Shown piece by piece: positions 48,173 through 55,624 of a stretch of 64,000 bases of DNA. Within the stretch, counting starts at the first letter, position 1. Every line of letters starts with the position of its first letter. Source of the DNA: Phenylobacterium sp. (lineage in GTDB: Bacteria > Pseudomonadota > Alphaproteobacteria > Caulobacterales > Caulobacteraceae); assembly GCA_020401865.1 (NCBI GenBank), contig JADCAS010000011.1, positions 124,001 to 188,000 of the forward strand. The letters are read 5' to 3'. The notes beneath the pieces were generated by a model. The model made no database searches. It was not told the DNA's origin and was given only the letters and a program-made list of their open reading frames with translations. Position numbers and translations under genes: made by a program.

Positions 48173-50161
48173 ATGGCCAGATCCGACACCCGAGACGCAC
48201 CGCCCCGGCGGCGGCGTTCCTTCCTGCAGGGACTCGTCTACTGGGGCGCCGTTCTGTTTGTCTGGGGCCTGATCTTCGCCCTCGCCTTCCTGGCCGTCTT
48301 CGCCGCCGACCTGCCGGACACGTCCAACCTGAACGCTGTCCGCCGGCAGCCCTCGATTTCCTACCTGGACCGTTCCGGCGCCCTCGTTTCCGTGCGGGGC
48401 AGCCAGTACGCGCCGCCCGTCGACCTCGACAAGCTTCCCCCCTACGTGCCCGCCGCCTTCGTGGCCATCGAGGACAGATGGTTTTACTGGCACTTCGGCT
48501 TCAACCCCTGGGGCATCGTCCGAAGCCAGGTCTACAACCTGACCCACAGGGGCGATGGACCCCTGCGGGGCGGCTCGACCATCACCCAGCAGCTGGCGCG
48601 CAATCTGTTCCTGACCATGGACCAGACCTATCGGCGCAAGGCGCAGGAACTGGTCCTCGCCATCTGGCTGGAGACGAAGTTCACCAAGAAGGAGATTCTC
48701 GCCCTCTATTTGAACCGGGTCTATTTCGGGGCTGGCGCCTACGGCATCGAGGCCGCCGCCCAGAGGTATTTCGGAAAGCCCGCCGACCAGCTCTCCATAG
48801 GCGAAAGCGCCCTGCTGGCCGGCATGATGAAGGGCCCGTCGCGCTACAGTCCCGTCTCCTCCGCAGACCGGGCCGCCCGGCGCGCGACCGTGGTGCTCAA
48901 CGAAATGGTCCGCGCCGGCGCCATCACGCCCGCCCAGCGGGCGGAGGCGATCGGCACCCCTGTGCGGGTCAACCCCACCCTGGCCAGCCAGCGCGCGCAG
49001 TACTTCACGGACTGGGTGGATGAGCAGGTCCGGGGCCTGGTGGGAGAACCCATCGAGGACCTCATCGTCGAGACCACCCTCGACCTGCCGATCCAGGTCT
49101 CGGCCGAGCAGGCCCTGCGGGCCGGGGTCGCCGGGGCTCGGGGACAGGGCGTCCAGCAGGGCGCCCTCGTGGCGCTCGACGGGGAGGGACGTGTTCGCGC
49201 CTATGTGGGCGGGGTCGACTACGAGGACAGCCAGTTCGACCGCGCCGCAATGGCCAGGCGGCAGGCGGGTTCGGCCTTCAAGCCTTTCGTCTACCTGACC
49301 GCACTGGAGCGAGGTCGCACGCCGGAAACCCCGGAGGTCGACGAGGCGATCCGCATCGGGACCTGGGAGCCTCGCAACTATACCGGCGAGTTCCTCGGTC
49401 CCATCACCCTTCAGACGGCCCTCGCCCAGTCGGTGAACACTGTCGCGGCCCGGCTGGCGAACGAGGTCGGCACCGGCAATGTGGCCGCCACGGCCCGGCG
49501 CCTGGGAATTCGCTCACCCATCCAGCTGGACCCCTCCATGGCCCTCGGCGCCGTCGAGGTCAGCCCCCTGGAGATGGCCCAGGCGTATGCCCCCTTCTCG
49601 AATGGCGGCTATCTGTCGCCGGCCTGGGCGATCGAGCGGGTGCGGACGGCGGGCGGCAAGGTGCTCTACGACCGTTCGGTCGCCAGGCCGGTCCGGACTG
49701 CGGTGATTTCGTCCCCGGCGCTGCCCCAGATGAACCAGATGCTGCGCCAGGTCCTGGTCTCCGGCACCGGAACCCGGGCTCGGGTCCCGGGCTACGACCT
49801 CGCCGGCAAGACCGGCACCACCAGCGACTACAGGGACGCCTGGTTCGTCGGCTACACCGGCGGCTTCGTGGCGGCGGTCTGGGTGGGCCGGGACGACAAC
49901 ACCCCCATGCGGCGGATGACCGGCGGCGGGGCCCCGGCGGCGGTCTGGCAGGCCTTCATGAGCCGCGCCCTCCCCCGGCTGCGGGCCGAACCCATCCCCG
50001 GCGGTCTCCCGCCACCTACGGCCGACGAAGATCCCATCGGAGACATTCTACAGGCGCCTGCCGAGACTCCGGCCCAGGCGGATCCGGCGGTCCGGCCCTC
50101 GGCGCCGGCCCCATCCCCTGCGGCGAGCCCGCCTCAGCCTTCCGCCGGCCCGAGGGCGTGA
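48173..50161 (+). CDS. Class A penicillin-binding protein (PBP1a-like)
   Basis: Bifunctional peptidoglycan synthase of 662 residues in the inner membrane. After an N-terminal anchor (about 18-44) comes the GT51 transglycosylase (FVAIEDRWFYWHFGFNPWG, GGSTITQQLARNLFL, KKEILALYLNRVYFGAGAYGIEAAA) and then the transpeptidase with the active site SAFK near residue 366, SVN near 422 and KTGTT near 545. The C-terminal tail is Pro/Ala-rich. The start is MARSDTRDAPP; the upstream open frame is not conserved-looking. It overlaps the convergent YgjP-type gene by 28 bases. Confidence 0.92.
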   Translation: MARSDTRDAPPRRRRSFLQGLVYWGAVLFVWGLIFALAFLAVFAADLPDTSNLNAVRRQPSISYLDRSGALVSVRGSQYAPPVDLDKLPPYVPAAFVAIEDRWFYWHFGFNPWGIVRSQVYNLTHRGDGPLRGGSTITQQLARNLFLTMDQTYRRKAQELVLAIWLETKFTKKEILALYLNRVYFGAGAYGIEAAAQRYFGKPADQLSIGESALLAGMMKGPSRYSPVSSADRAARRATVVLNEMVRAGAITPAQRAEAIGTPVRVNPTLASQRAQYFTDWVDEQVRGLVGEPIEDLIVETTLDLPIQVSAEQALRAGVAGARGQGVQQGALVALDGEGRVRAYVGGVDYEDSQFDRAAMARRQAGSAFKPFVYLTALERGRTPETPEVDEAIRIGTWEPRNYTGEFLGPITLQTALAQSVNTVAARLANEVGTGNVAATARRLGIRSPIQLDPSMALGAVEVSPLEMAQAYAPFSNGGYLSPAWAIERVRTAGGKVLYDRSVARPVRTAVISSPALPQMNQMLRQVLVSGTGTRARVPGYDLAGKTGTTSDYRDAWFVGYTGGFVAAVWVGRDDNTPMRRMTGGGAPAAVWQAFMSRALPRLRAEPIPGGLPPPTADEDPIGDILQAPAETPAQADPAVRPSAPAPSPAASPPQPSAGPRA

Positions 50162-50883
50162 AGCCGGGGGCCTTCTCGCCTCAACCATTCACGATGGGGA
50201 GAGGGGTCGCCGACGAGGTCTCTGACCAGCGCCCAGAAGGCCGGGCCGTGATGGGGCTCTAGGATGTGCGCGCATTCGTGGGCGGCGACATAGTCGGCGA
50301 CCGGTATGGGAGCGAGGGCCAGGCGCCAGACATACCGCACCGAGGGCGGCGCGCCCGCCCGCCCGGGGGTGCAGGAGCCCCAGCGAGTGCGGGTGTCGGT
50401 CACCGTAACAGTCGGCAAAGGCGCCCCGAGGGTCTCGCAGTGGCGCCGGGACAGCTCGCGGAAGCCGGTCAGGGCCTCGCGCTTCAGGACCCTCACCACC
50501 GAGCGCGCGAAGGTCTCGGGCTCCCCTGCGGCCCGGATGACGAGCGCCCCGTCCGGGTCGTCGAACAGACGGGTGCGCCCTGTCCCGGCCTCCAGCCGGC
50601 AGGCGCGGTCGAAGACGGTGAGTTCCAGGCCTGGCGCCAGGGGCGAGGACGCCGGAACGGCTGCAAGACGGCTGCGGATCCAGTCCGCGCGGCTCCGCGC
50701 GAAGCGGGCGGCTTCCGTCAGGCCCCGCAGGTCGGGGGCGGAGGCCACGACCTCGCGGCGGGCGCGGTCGAGGCGCAGAGCGATCCGGCGGGAGCGGCGG
50801 TTGACCCGCAACCGCACGGGCAGGCCCTCGACCTCGATCAGGTCGCCGTCGGCGTGCGACCGCCCGAAACCCAAGAGACCCAA
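50134..50883 (-). CDS. YgjP-like M48-type metallopeptidase
   Basis: The 249-residue protein resembles YgjP/DUF45 proteins, with a C-terminal zincin motif HECAHILEPHHGPAFW, where HExxH is followed by a more distal His, and RYVWRLALAPIPVADYVAAHECAH as the conserved stretch. The N-terminal part (VRLRVNRRSRRIALRLDRARREVVASAPDL) is also typical. No ATG or GTG fits; I use the TTG at 50883, seven bases after the phaZ stop, with TTG 50874 as an alternative. The gene follows phaZ on the same strand and ends inside the PBP1a coding sequence on the other strand. Confidence 0.82.
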   Translation of the reverse strand: MGLLGFGRSHADGDLIEVEGLPVRLRVNRRSRRIALRLDRARREVVASAPDLRGLTEAARFARSRADWIRSRLAAVPASSPLAPGLELTVFDRACRLEAGTGRTRLFDDPDGALVIRAAGEPETFARSVVRVLKREALTGFRELSRRHCETLGAPLPTVTVTDTRTRWGSCTPGRAGAPPSVRYVWRLALAPIPVADYVAAHECAHILEPHHGPAFWALVRDLVGDPSPHREWLRREGPRLHALGPAEG

Positions 50884-50890
50884 GGGCGGC

Positions 50891-52156
50891 TCAGCCGGCG
50901 GGCGCGGCGACGCGCGCTTCCTGGCGGGCGATGAAGGCGGCCACCCGGGGATAGATCTCCTCCCTGAATCGTCGGCCATTGAAGACCCCGTAATGGCCCA
51001 CATGGGGCTGGATGTAGTCCTCCCGCAGGTCATCCGGGAGGCCGGTGCACAGGGCATGGGCGGCCTGAGTCTGGCCGATCCCGGAGATATCGTCGAGTTC
51101 GCCTTCAACGGTGAGCAGGCCGATGTCGGTCATGGCCGAGGGCCGCACCATGCGCCCCTCATGGGTCAACTCGCCCTTGGGCAGGAGGTACTGCTGGAAG
51201 ACGATGTCGACGGTCTGGAGATAAAACTCCTCCGTGAGGTCCAACACTGAGAGGTACTCGTCGTAGAATTCCAGGTGCTTCTCGGCGGAGTCGCCGTCTC
51301 CGTTCATCAGGTCCTGCAGGTACTGCCAGTGGGCGTCCTGGTGCCGCTCCATGTTCATGGACATGAACGAATAGAGCTGGACAAAGCCCGGATAGACCCG
51401 GCGACCCGCGCCTGCGAATGGCAGGGGCACGGTGCTGATCATATTCGATTTGAACCAGGCGAACGGCCGCTCCTCCGCCAGCTTGTTGGTCACCGTCGGT
51501 GAAAAGCGGGCGTCGAGGGGAGAGCCCATGAAGGTCATGGAGGCGGGCCGGCCCTCGTCCCCATCCTCGGCCATCAGGGCGGCGGCCGAAAGCACGGCCG
51601 GGCCTGGCTGACAGACGGCGACCACATGGCAGCGCGGGCCCAGCCGGCGAAGCATTTCCCGGACATGGTCCAGGTAGTCATGGAAGTCGAAGCGACCCTC
51701 AAGAACCGGCACGTCCCGGGCGTTGGACCAATCTGTGATGAAGACCTCATGGTCCTGCAGAAAGGTCCGGACCGTGTCCCGCAGGAGGGTCGCATAGTGG
51801 CCGGACAAGGGCGCGACAATCAGGACCGCGGGCGCCGCCGCGGTGCGCCCGGCCCTGCGCAGGTCCAGGGGGTCACGGACGAAGTGGGTCAGCTTGACCC
51901 AGGGGCTGGACCAGGCCTCCACCCGCCGAACCCGGACGTCCACCCCCGAAATCCTGACGCTGTCGATCCCCCAATCGGGCCGCCCGTAGCGGCGCGTCAG
52001 ATTGGCGAACAGGTCTGCGGACGCGAAGAGTCGTCGTCCGACCGGGGTCTCACGGGCGGGATTCAGCGGCGAGCTCCAGTACTGGCGCGTCACCCGGGCG
52101 GCCGCCCTGAGGGGGGCGGCGATGTAATATCCGGCTTCGTAGAGGGTGTAGAGCAT
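50891..52156 (-). CDS. phaZ: Intracellular polyhydroxyalkanoate depolymerase
   Basis: PhaZ mobilises stored polyhydroxybutyrate inside the cell. The 421 residues match the intracellular type: MLYTLYEAGYYIAAPLRAAARVTRQYW at the start, APLSGHYATLLRDTVRTFLQDHEVFITDW and CHVVAVCQPGPAVLSAA (the lipase-box-like segment with Cys as nucleophile, ..CQPG), FKSNMIST, FYLQTVDIVFQQYLLPKGEL, and a C-terminal VGHYGVFNGRRFREEIYP with the catalytic His. There is no signal peptide. A 7-3-7 inverted repeat at 52169-52185 is a candidate PhaR site. Confidence 0.93.
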   Translation of the reverse strand: MLYTLYEAGYYIAAPLRAAARVTRQYWSSPLNPARETPVGRRLFASADLFANLTRRYGRPDWGIDSVRISGVDVRVRRVEAWSSPWVKLTHFVRDPLDLRRAGRTAAAPAVLIVAPLSGHYATLLRDTVRTFLQDHEVFITDWSNARDVPVLEGRFDFHDYLDHVREMLRRLGPRCHVVAVCQPGPAVLSAAALMAEDGDEGRPASMTFMGSPLDARFSPTVTNKLAEERPFAWFKSNMISTVPLPFAGAGRRVYPGFVQLYSFMSMNMERHQDAHWQYLQDLMNGDGDSAEKHLEFYDEYLSVLDLTEEFYLQTVDIVFQQYLLPKGELTHEGRMVRPSAMTDIGLLTVEGELDDISGIGQTQAAHALCTGLPDDLREDYIQPHVGHYGVFNGRRFREEIYPRVAAFIARQEARVAAPAG

Positions 52157-52168
52157 GGTCGCCTGAAG

Positions 52169-52185
52169 ATGTTGCAGCGCAACAT
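52169..52185. promoter_or_regulatory. Inverted repeat upstream of phaZ, PhaR-like
   Basis: ATGTTGC-AGC-GCAACAT is a perfect 7-3-7 repeat, 13-29 bases before the phaZ start. PhaR repressors of alphaproteobacteria recognise TGC-rich inverted repeats with a three- or four-base spacer, and this core (TTGC-N3-GCAA) is close to that. The link is an inference. Confidence 0.5.
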
Positions 52186-52224
52186 ATCGCGCCGAAGCGC
52201 GTGAGATGTCCAGCCCGTAAGGCT

Positions 52225-52833
52225 TCAGCCCCGTTTCATGGCGTCCCGGACCTGGCCGGCGAGGTCTTCCGGAGCCATGCCGTAGGGAAGGACTCGGGCG
52301 AATTGACCGGACGGATCCATCAGGTAGCTGATCGAGGAATGGTTGATCAGGTAGGCGTCCCCTTCACCCTGCTTCTCGTAATAGACCTTGTAGGCGCGCG
52401 CGACGGTGGCCACCTGCTCGGGCGTGCCTGTCAGTCCGACCACACCAGGCGGAAAGGCCGGATTGTCCAGGTAAGCGGCCATCTGGGCCGGTGTGTCGCG
52501 TTCCGGATCCACAGAGACGAAGATGATCTGCACCTTCTTCCCGTCCGGGCCGAGGAGGTCGAGGGTCCGTCCCAGGGTGTCGAGGGTGGTCGGACAGACA
52601 TCCGGGCAAAAGGTGAAGCCAAAGAACACGATGCTCCAACGCCCCTTGAGACCAGCCTCGGTAAAGGGCCGGCCCGTCGTGTCGACCAGTGTGAAAGGCC
52701 CGCCGGGGCCCGCCTGGGGGCTTGACGTCGCCTCCGGCGAGGGCCGGCGTCCTCCGATCTGAACGGCCAGGAAAGTCAGGCCGGCGACGAGGATAGCGGC
52801 GGCCAGAAGGCGCAGGATCAGCTTGGGTGTCAT
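52225..52833 (-). CDS. SCO1/SenC/PrrC-family protein
   Basis: The 202-residue membrane-anchored, thioredoxin-fold protein helps copper insertion into cytochrome oxidase or acts as a thiol sensor. An N-terminal segment (about 5-25) anchors it; the copper motif CPDVC is near residue 83 in GFTFCPDVCPTTLD and the distal His is in LINHSSISYLMD near 169. VSVDPERDTPAQM is the usual SCO stretch. It is divergent from a RegA/ActR-like regulator, as senC/prrC is near prrA/regA in Rhodobacter, but no regB-type kinase is adjacent. Confidence 0.92.
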   Translation of the reverse strand: MTPKLILRLLAAAILVAGLTFLAVQIGGRRPSPEATSSPQAGPGGPFTLVDTTGRPFTEAGLKGRWSIVFFGFTFCPDVCPTTLDTLGRTLDLLGPDGKKVQIIFVSVDPERDTPAQMAAYLDNPAFPPGVVGLTGTPEQVATVARAYKVYYEKQGEGDAYLINHSSISYLMDPSGQFARVLPYGMAPEDLAGQVRDAMKRG

Positions 52834-52973
52834 GCGAGGCCGTCCCCGGGGTTTTGGTCGGGGAGGCTTTAGCGCGGAATATCTCCGGCTTCCAGTCACG
52901 GCGCGGGTCCGGCTTGCCTAGTCCTGCCCTACGCGCCAAGCTCCAATTCCGGTCGGGCATGCGAGCAACGCTC

Positions 52974-53543
52974 ATGAGTGCAACCGAAACTGCCGAGCAC
53001 GTCGAACCCGCCGAGTCGCAGGAGGGTCGTCCTCTCCTGCTGGTTGATGACGACGAACTCCACTGCATCCGCACTGGGCGCGCCCTGGAGGCCCGGGGGT
53101 TCCAGATCGTGCGGGCGCGCAACCTGGCGGAGGCCAGGAGGGTCATACTGTTAGAGCCCCCGGCCTTCGCTGTTCTGGAGATGCGTCTGAGGGATGGCCT
53201 CGGCCTTGCGGTGATCGAGGCCCTGCTCTGCCGGCGCCCGGACAGCCGCGCTGTCGTGCTGACGGCCTTCGGATCCATCGCCAACGCTATTGCCGCCGTC
53301 AGGCTGGGGGCGGCGGATTACCTGACCAAGCCGGCGAACGGGGAAGACCTGACCGCCGCCCTGCTAGGCCACGCGCCCGCAAACGGGATGGCTCTGAAGC
53401 CCATGACTGCAGACCGGGCGCGCTGGGAACACATTCACCGGGTCCTTGAGTTCAGCGGATACAACATTTCCGAGGCCGCGCGACGCCTGGGCCTTCACCG
53501 CCGGACCCTGCAGAGGATTCTGGCCAAGCGAGCGCCGCGCTGA
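52974..53543 (+). CDS. ActR/RegA-family response regulator with Glu at the phosphoacceptor position
   Basis: Redox-type two-component regulator, 189 residues from MSATET (an ATG 15 bases earlier is possible). The receiver has the acidic pocket LLLVDDDEL near residue 25, the Thr in VVLTAFGS and Lys in YLTKPA. The expected phosphorylated Asp (AVVDLRLEDG in the family) is Glu69 here (AVLEMRLRDG). The output helix-turn-helix RWEHIHRVLEFSGYNISEAARRLGLHRRTLQRILAKRAPR is intact. The Glu may mimic the phosphorylated state and make the protein constitutively active. It is next to the SCO gene; its kinase is not seen here. Confidence 0.9.
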   Translation: MSATETAEHVEPAESQEGRPLLLVDDDELHCIRTGRALEARGFQIVRARNLAEARRVILLEPPAFAVLEMRLRDGLGLAVIEALLCRRPDSRAVVLTAFGSIANAIAAVRLGAADYLTKPANGEDLTAALLGHAPANGMALKPMTADRARWEHIHRVLEFSGYNISEAARRLGLHRRTLQRILAKRAPR

Positions 53544-53553
53544 GGCGATACGC

Positions 53554-53973
53554 TCAAACCTCGAGATCTACGGCCAGCACCCCTGAGGCGCGCAGGGCCG
53601 CCAGGCGCGCAAAGGCGATGGTCAGGGCCTTTCGGCGGCTTCCGGCCAGGGGCGAAAGGGGAGCCTCCCGCACCAGAGCCCCTCCGAACCCGTCGCAGAC
53701 CAGCAGGCCGGGCTCCTGTGGCAGCTCATGCTGAGGAAACTCCGGCGAGACGGCGAAGGCGAAGCGGTCACAGTAGTCCAGGTAGTCTCGCCACTTCCGA
53801 TCGACCCGGAAGTCCTCCAGCGAGGACTTTACCTCGGCGATGAACAGTTCGCCCCGGGGAGAGATGGCCATCAGGTCCGCTCGCCGGGCGTTGGGGAGGG
53901 TCACCTCCGCAAGGGCCACATAACCGAGCCCCCGGAAGACACGGACGGCGCCACGGGTCACGGCCGCGGTCAC
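53554..53973 (-). CDS. mmcB: MmcB-family DNA repair protein
   Basis: The protein resembles the Caulobacter MmcB family (COG5321), a putative endonuclease-like protein linked to DNA-damage repair. Seen: VTAAVTRGAVRVFRGLGYVALAEVTLPNARRADLMAISPRGELFIAEVKSSLEDFRVDRKWRDYLDYCDRFAFAVSPEFP and LPQEPGLLVCDGFGGALVREAP. The pattern NARRADLM and FIAEVKSS is nuclease-like (D, ExK). The start is uncertain: GTG at 53973 gives 139 residues, but homology seems to begin some residues earlier, near the lipocalin stop, where only a non-standard ATT (54000) is available. It is coupled to the lipocalin gene. Confidence 0.78.
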   Translation of the reverse strand: MTAAVTRGAVRVFRGLGYVALAEVTLPNARRADLMAISPRGELFIAEVKSSLEDFRVDRKWRDYLDYCDRFAFAVSPEFPQHELPQEPGLLVCDGFGGALVREAPLSPLAGSRRKALTIAFARLAALRASGVLAVDLEV

Positions 53974-53995
53974 CTCGGGCCGGGAGGCGGTCGGG

Positions 53996-54541
53996 TCAAT
54001 GCCGGGCGGGGAGGGGGAATTCAAGGGCGGCAACGTCGTAGCCCAGCTGGCGGATGCGGCTGACCGCCTGGGCCCTGGCTGCAACGCTGAGGATGGGCCT
54101 CTGGGCCATAAGCCAGAGATACCGGCCATTGGGCGTGCCGAGAAGCAGCCATCCCTGATCGGACCGGCTCTCCAGGACCCAGTACTCGACGTTCAGTATG
54201 CCGCCGAAATAGCTGAGCCGGATGCGTCCGTCGGTCAGGGGGTCGACGATCCTGGCGTTGGCCTTCCAATGGGTGGGCGGGGAAGCGAGGGATCCCCGAT
54301 GACAGGTCTGGATGACGGCGTAGCCGGCCTCTGTACGGGCCCAGTCGGAGGTGCCGCCCTGACAGTCCCTCTGGATCTTGTTGGGCAGACGCGCGACCTC
54401 ATACCAGCGCCCGGCGATGCGACCGACATCCACCTTCTGCGCGGGCGGCCTGATGTCGGCGGCCAGAGACACCGCCGGAGCCGCGAGCAAGGCGGCCATC
54501 AATCCTGCGCAAAGGCGTGTCAGCGGACAGGGACGGATCAT
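53996..54541 (-). CDS. Lipocalin-family protein (Blc-like)
   Basis: The 181-residue secreted protein has a signal peptide (about 1-28) and the lipocalin motif GRWYEVARLPNKIQ near residue 43, followed by the patterns GRIRLSYFGGILNVEYWVLE and GTPNGRYLWLMAQRP, the calycin beta barrel. There is no lipobox Cys, so it is soluble or loosely membrane-bound rather than a lipoprotein like Blc. It probably binds lipids in the envelope. The stop lies where the mmcB-like gene begins. Confidence 0.88.
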   Translation of the reverse strand: MIRPCPLTRLCAGLMAALLAAPAVSLAADIRPPAQKVDVGRIAGRWYEVARLPNKIQRDCQGGTSDWARTEAGYAVIQTCHRGSLASPPTHWKANARIVDPLTDGRIRLSYFGGILNVEYWVLESRSDQGWLLLGTPNGRYLWLMAQRPILSVAARAQAVSRIRQLGYDVAALEFPLPARH

Positions 54542-54587
54542 GCTGGCCGTGTAACGGGAAACCGCCGCGCCGAATAGCCATTCGCGT

Positions 54588-54992
54588 TCAGCCGGTCTCG
54601 ATGCGGTGGATCTGCTCGTCGGACAGGCCCAGATGGTGGCCGATTTCGTGGATCAGGACGTGGGACACCAGGTCCGCAAGGGTGACGTCCCCCCGCTCCG
54701 CCCATTCGTCGAGCAGGGGCCGGCGGAACAGGAAGACCCGCGCCGGTTCGGCGGCGTCCAGGATGGACCGGCGGGAGAGGTCCACCCCCTGGTAGAGGCC
54801 GGTGAGCTCGAAGGGGTCCTGCAGGCCAAGGGCGTCGAGAATTTCCTCATCCGGGAAGTCATCCACCCGGAAGACGATCTCTCCCGCCGCCCGTCGGAAC
54901 AGATCGGGCAGAGACTCAAAGGCGGCCTCGGCGAGGCGCGCAATATCTTCGAGGGAGGGGGCGGACGCGCGCCCGGGCCAGGGGTCACTCAT
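54588..54992 (-). CDS. Zincin-like minimal metallopeptidase (DUF1025-type)
   Basis: The 134-residue small protein has the motif HVLIHEIGHHLGLSDEQIH at the C-terminus, HExxHHxG-like, and an N-terminal part (LEDIARLAEAAFESLPDLFRR, VFRVDDFPDEEILDALGL, LTGLYQGVDLSRRS, RVFLFRRPLLDEW) as in predicted Zn-dependent protease families of unknown substrate. No signal peptide. It is translated in overlap with the upstream gene (8 bases). Confidence 0.85.
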   Translation of the reverse strand: MSDPWPGRASAPSLEDIARLAEAAFESLPDLFRRAAGEIVFRVDDFPDEEILDALGLQDPFELTGLYQGVDLSRRSILDAAEPARVFLFRRPLLDEWAERGDVTLADLVSHVLIHEIGHHLGLSDEQIHRIETG

Positions 54993-55539
54993 CGGGCAGG
55001 ACGCGGTCGGGATTCTCTGGCGCCCGGATTTCGAACAGCCCTATGTCCAGGGGCTGCTGGGGTCGGACAGGCCGGAGGGGTTGCCGGGCGAAGGCGCTCA
55101 GGTGATCGCCCGAGAGTTCGGCCTGGGCGCGCTTGCGGACATGCCGAGCCTGGGCGGTGAGAATGGCGGGGGCGCGGGAGGCGGGACGCCAGAAGTCGAC
55201 CTGGATCCGCCAGACCGTGCGGGGCGGGGCCGGCGGGGCGGGCCAGCGACGGTCTCCTTCGTTAAGGGACCGGGCGGGTGGCGGCGGGCGGGCGCCGTCA
55301 AAGACCTCCACCAGCCGGATGATGGCGGGATCAGGCGGGGGGGCCGCACCGGCGCTCAGTCGGGCCAGGAGATCCTGCGCAGCCTCACGTGTCGGGCAGG
55401 GCGGGCCAACCCGTTCGGAGCAGAAGATCACCGCCTCACCGGCGATGCCTTCGGCCTCCCGGGCGCGAAGGGCATGGCCGAGAGGCGAGCTGAGGGCGGA
55501 GTCCCCATCATGGGCAACCGGATAGATCAGGGCGGACAT
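54985..55539 (-). CDS. Conserved hypothetical protein
   Basis: The protein of 184 residues begins MSALIYPVAHDGDSALSSPLGHALRAREAEGIAGEAVIFCSERVGPPCPTREAAQDLLARL and has a long Pro-rich centre, then VWRIQVDFWRP, APAILTAQARHVRKRAQAEL and GLFEIRAPENPDRVLPDE. I do not recognise a family. Coding status is supported by an ATG with the frame kept open over the full length, a 4-to-8 base overlap with the metallopeptidase gene and the absence of an alternative gene. It is divergent from divL, 85 bases away. Confidence 0.68.
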   Translation of the reverse strand: MSALIYPVAHDGDSALSSPLGHALRAREAEGIAGEAVIFCSERVGPPCPTREAAQDLLARLSAGAAPPPDPAIIRLVEVFDGARPPPPARSLNEGDRRWPAPPAPPRTVWRIQVDFWRPASRAPAILTAQARHVRKRAQAELSGDHLSAFARQPLRPVRPQQPLDIGLFEIRAPENPDRVLPDE

Positions 55540-55624
55540 GGGCGCATCATCGCCGAGAATCAGGCTTCGGCCTATGTTGCCTGAATGATTCGCCTGATGG
55601 GGGCGAAAACCTGCGGTCCCGTCC

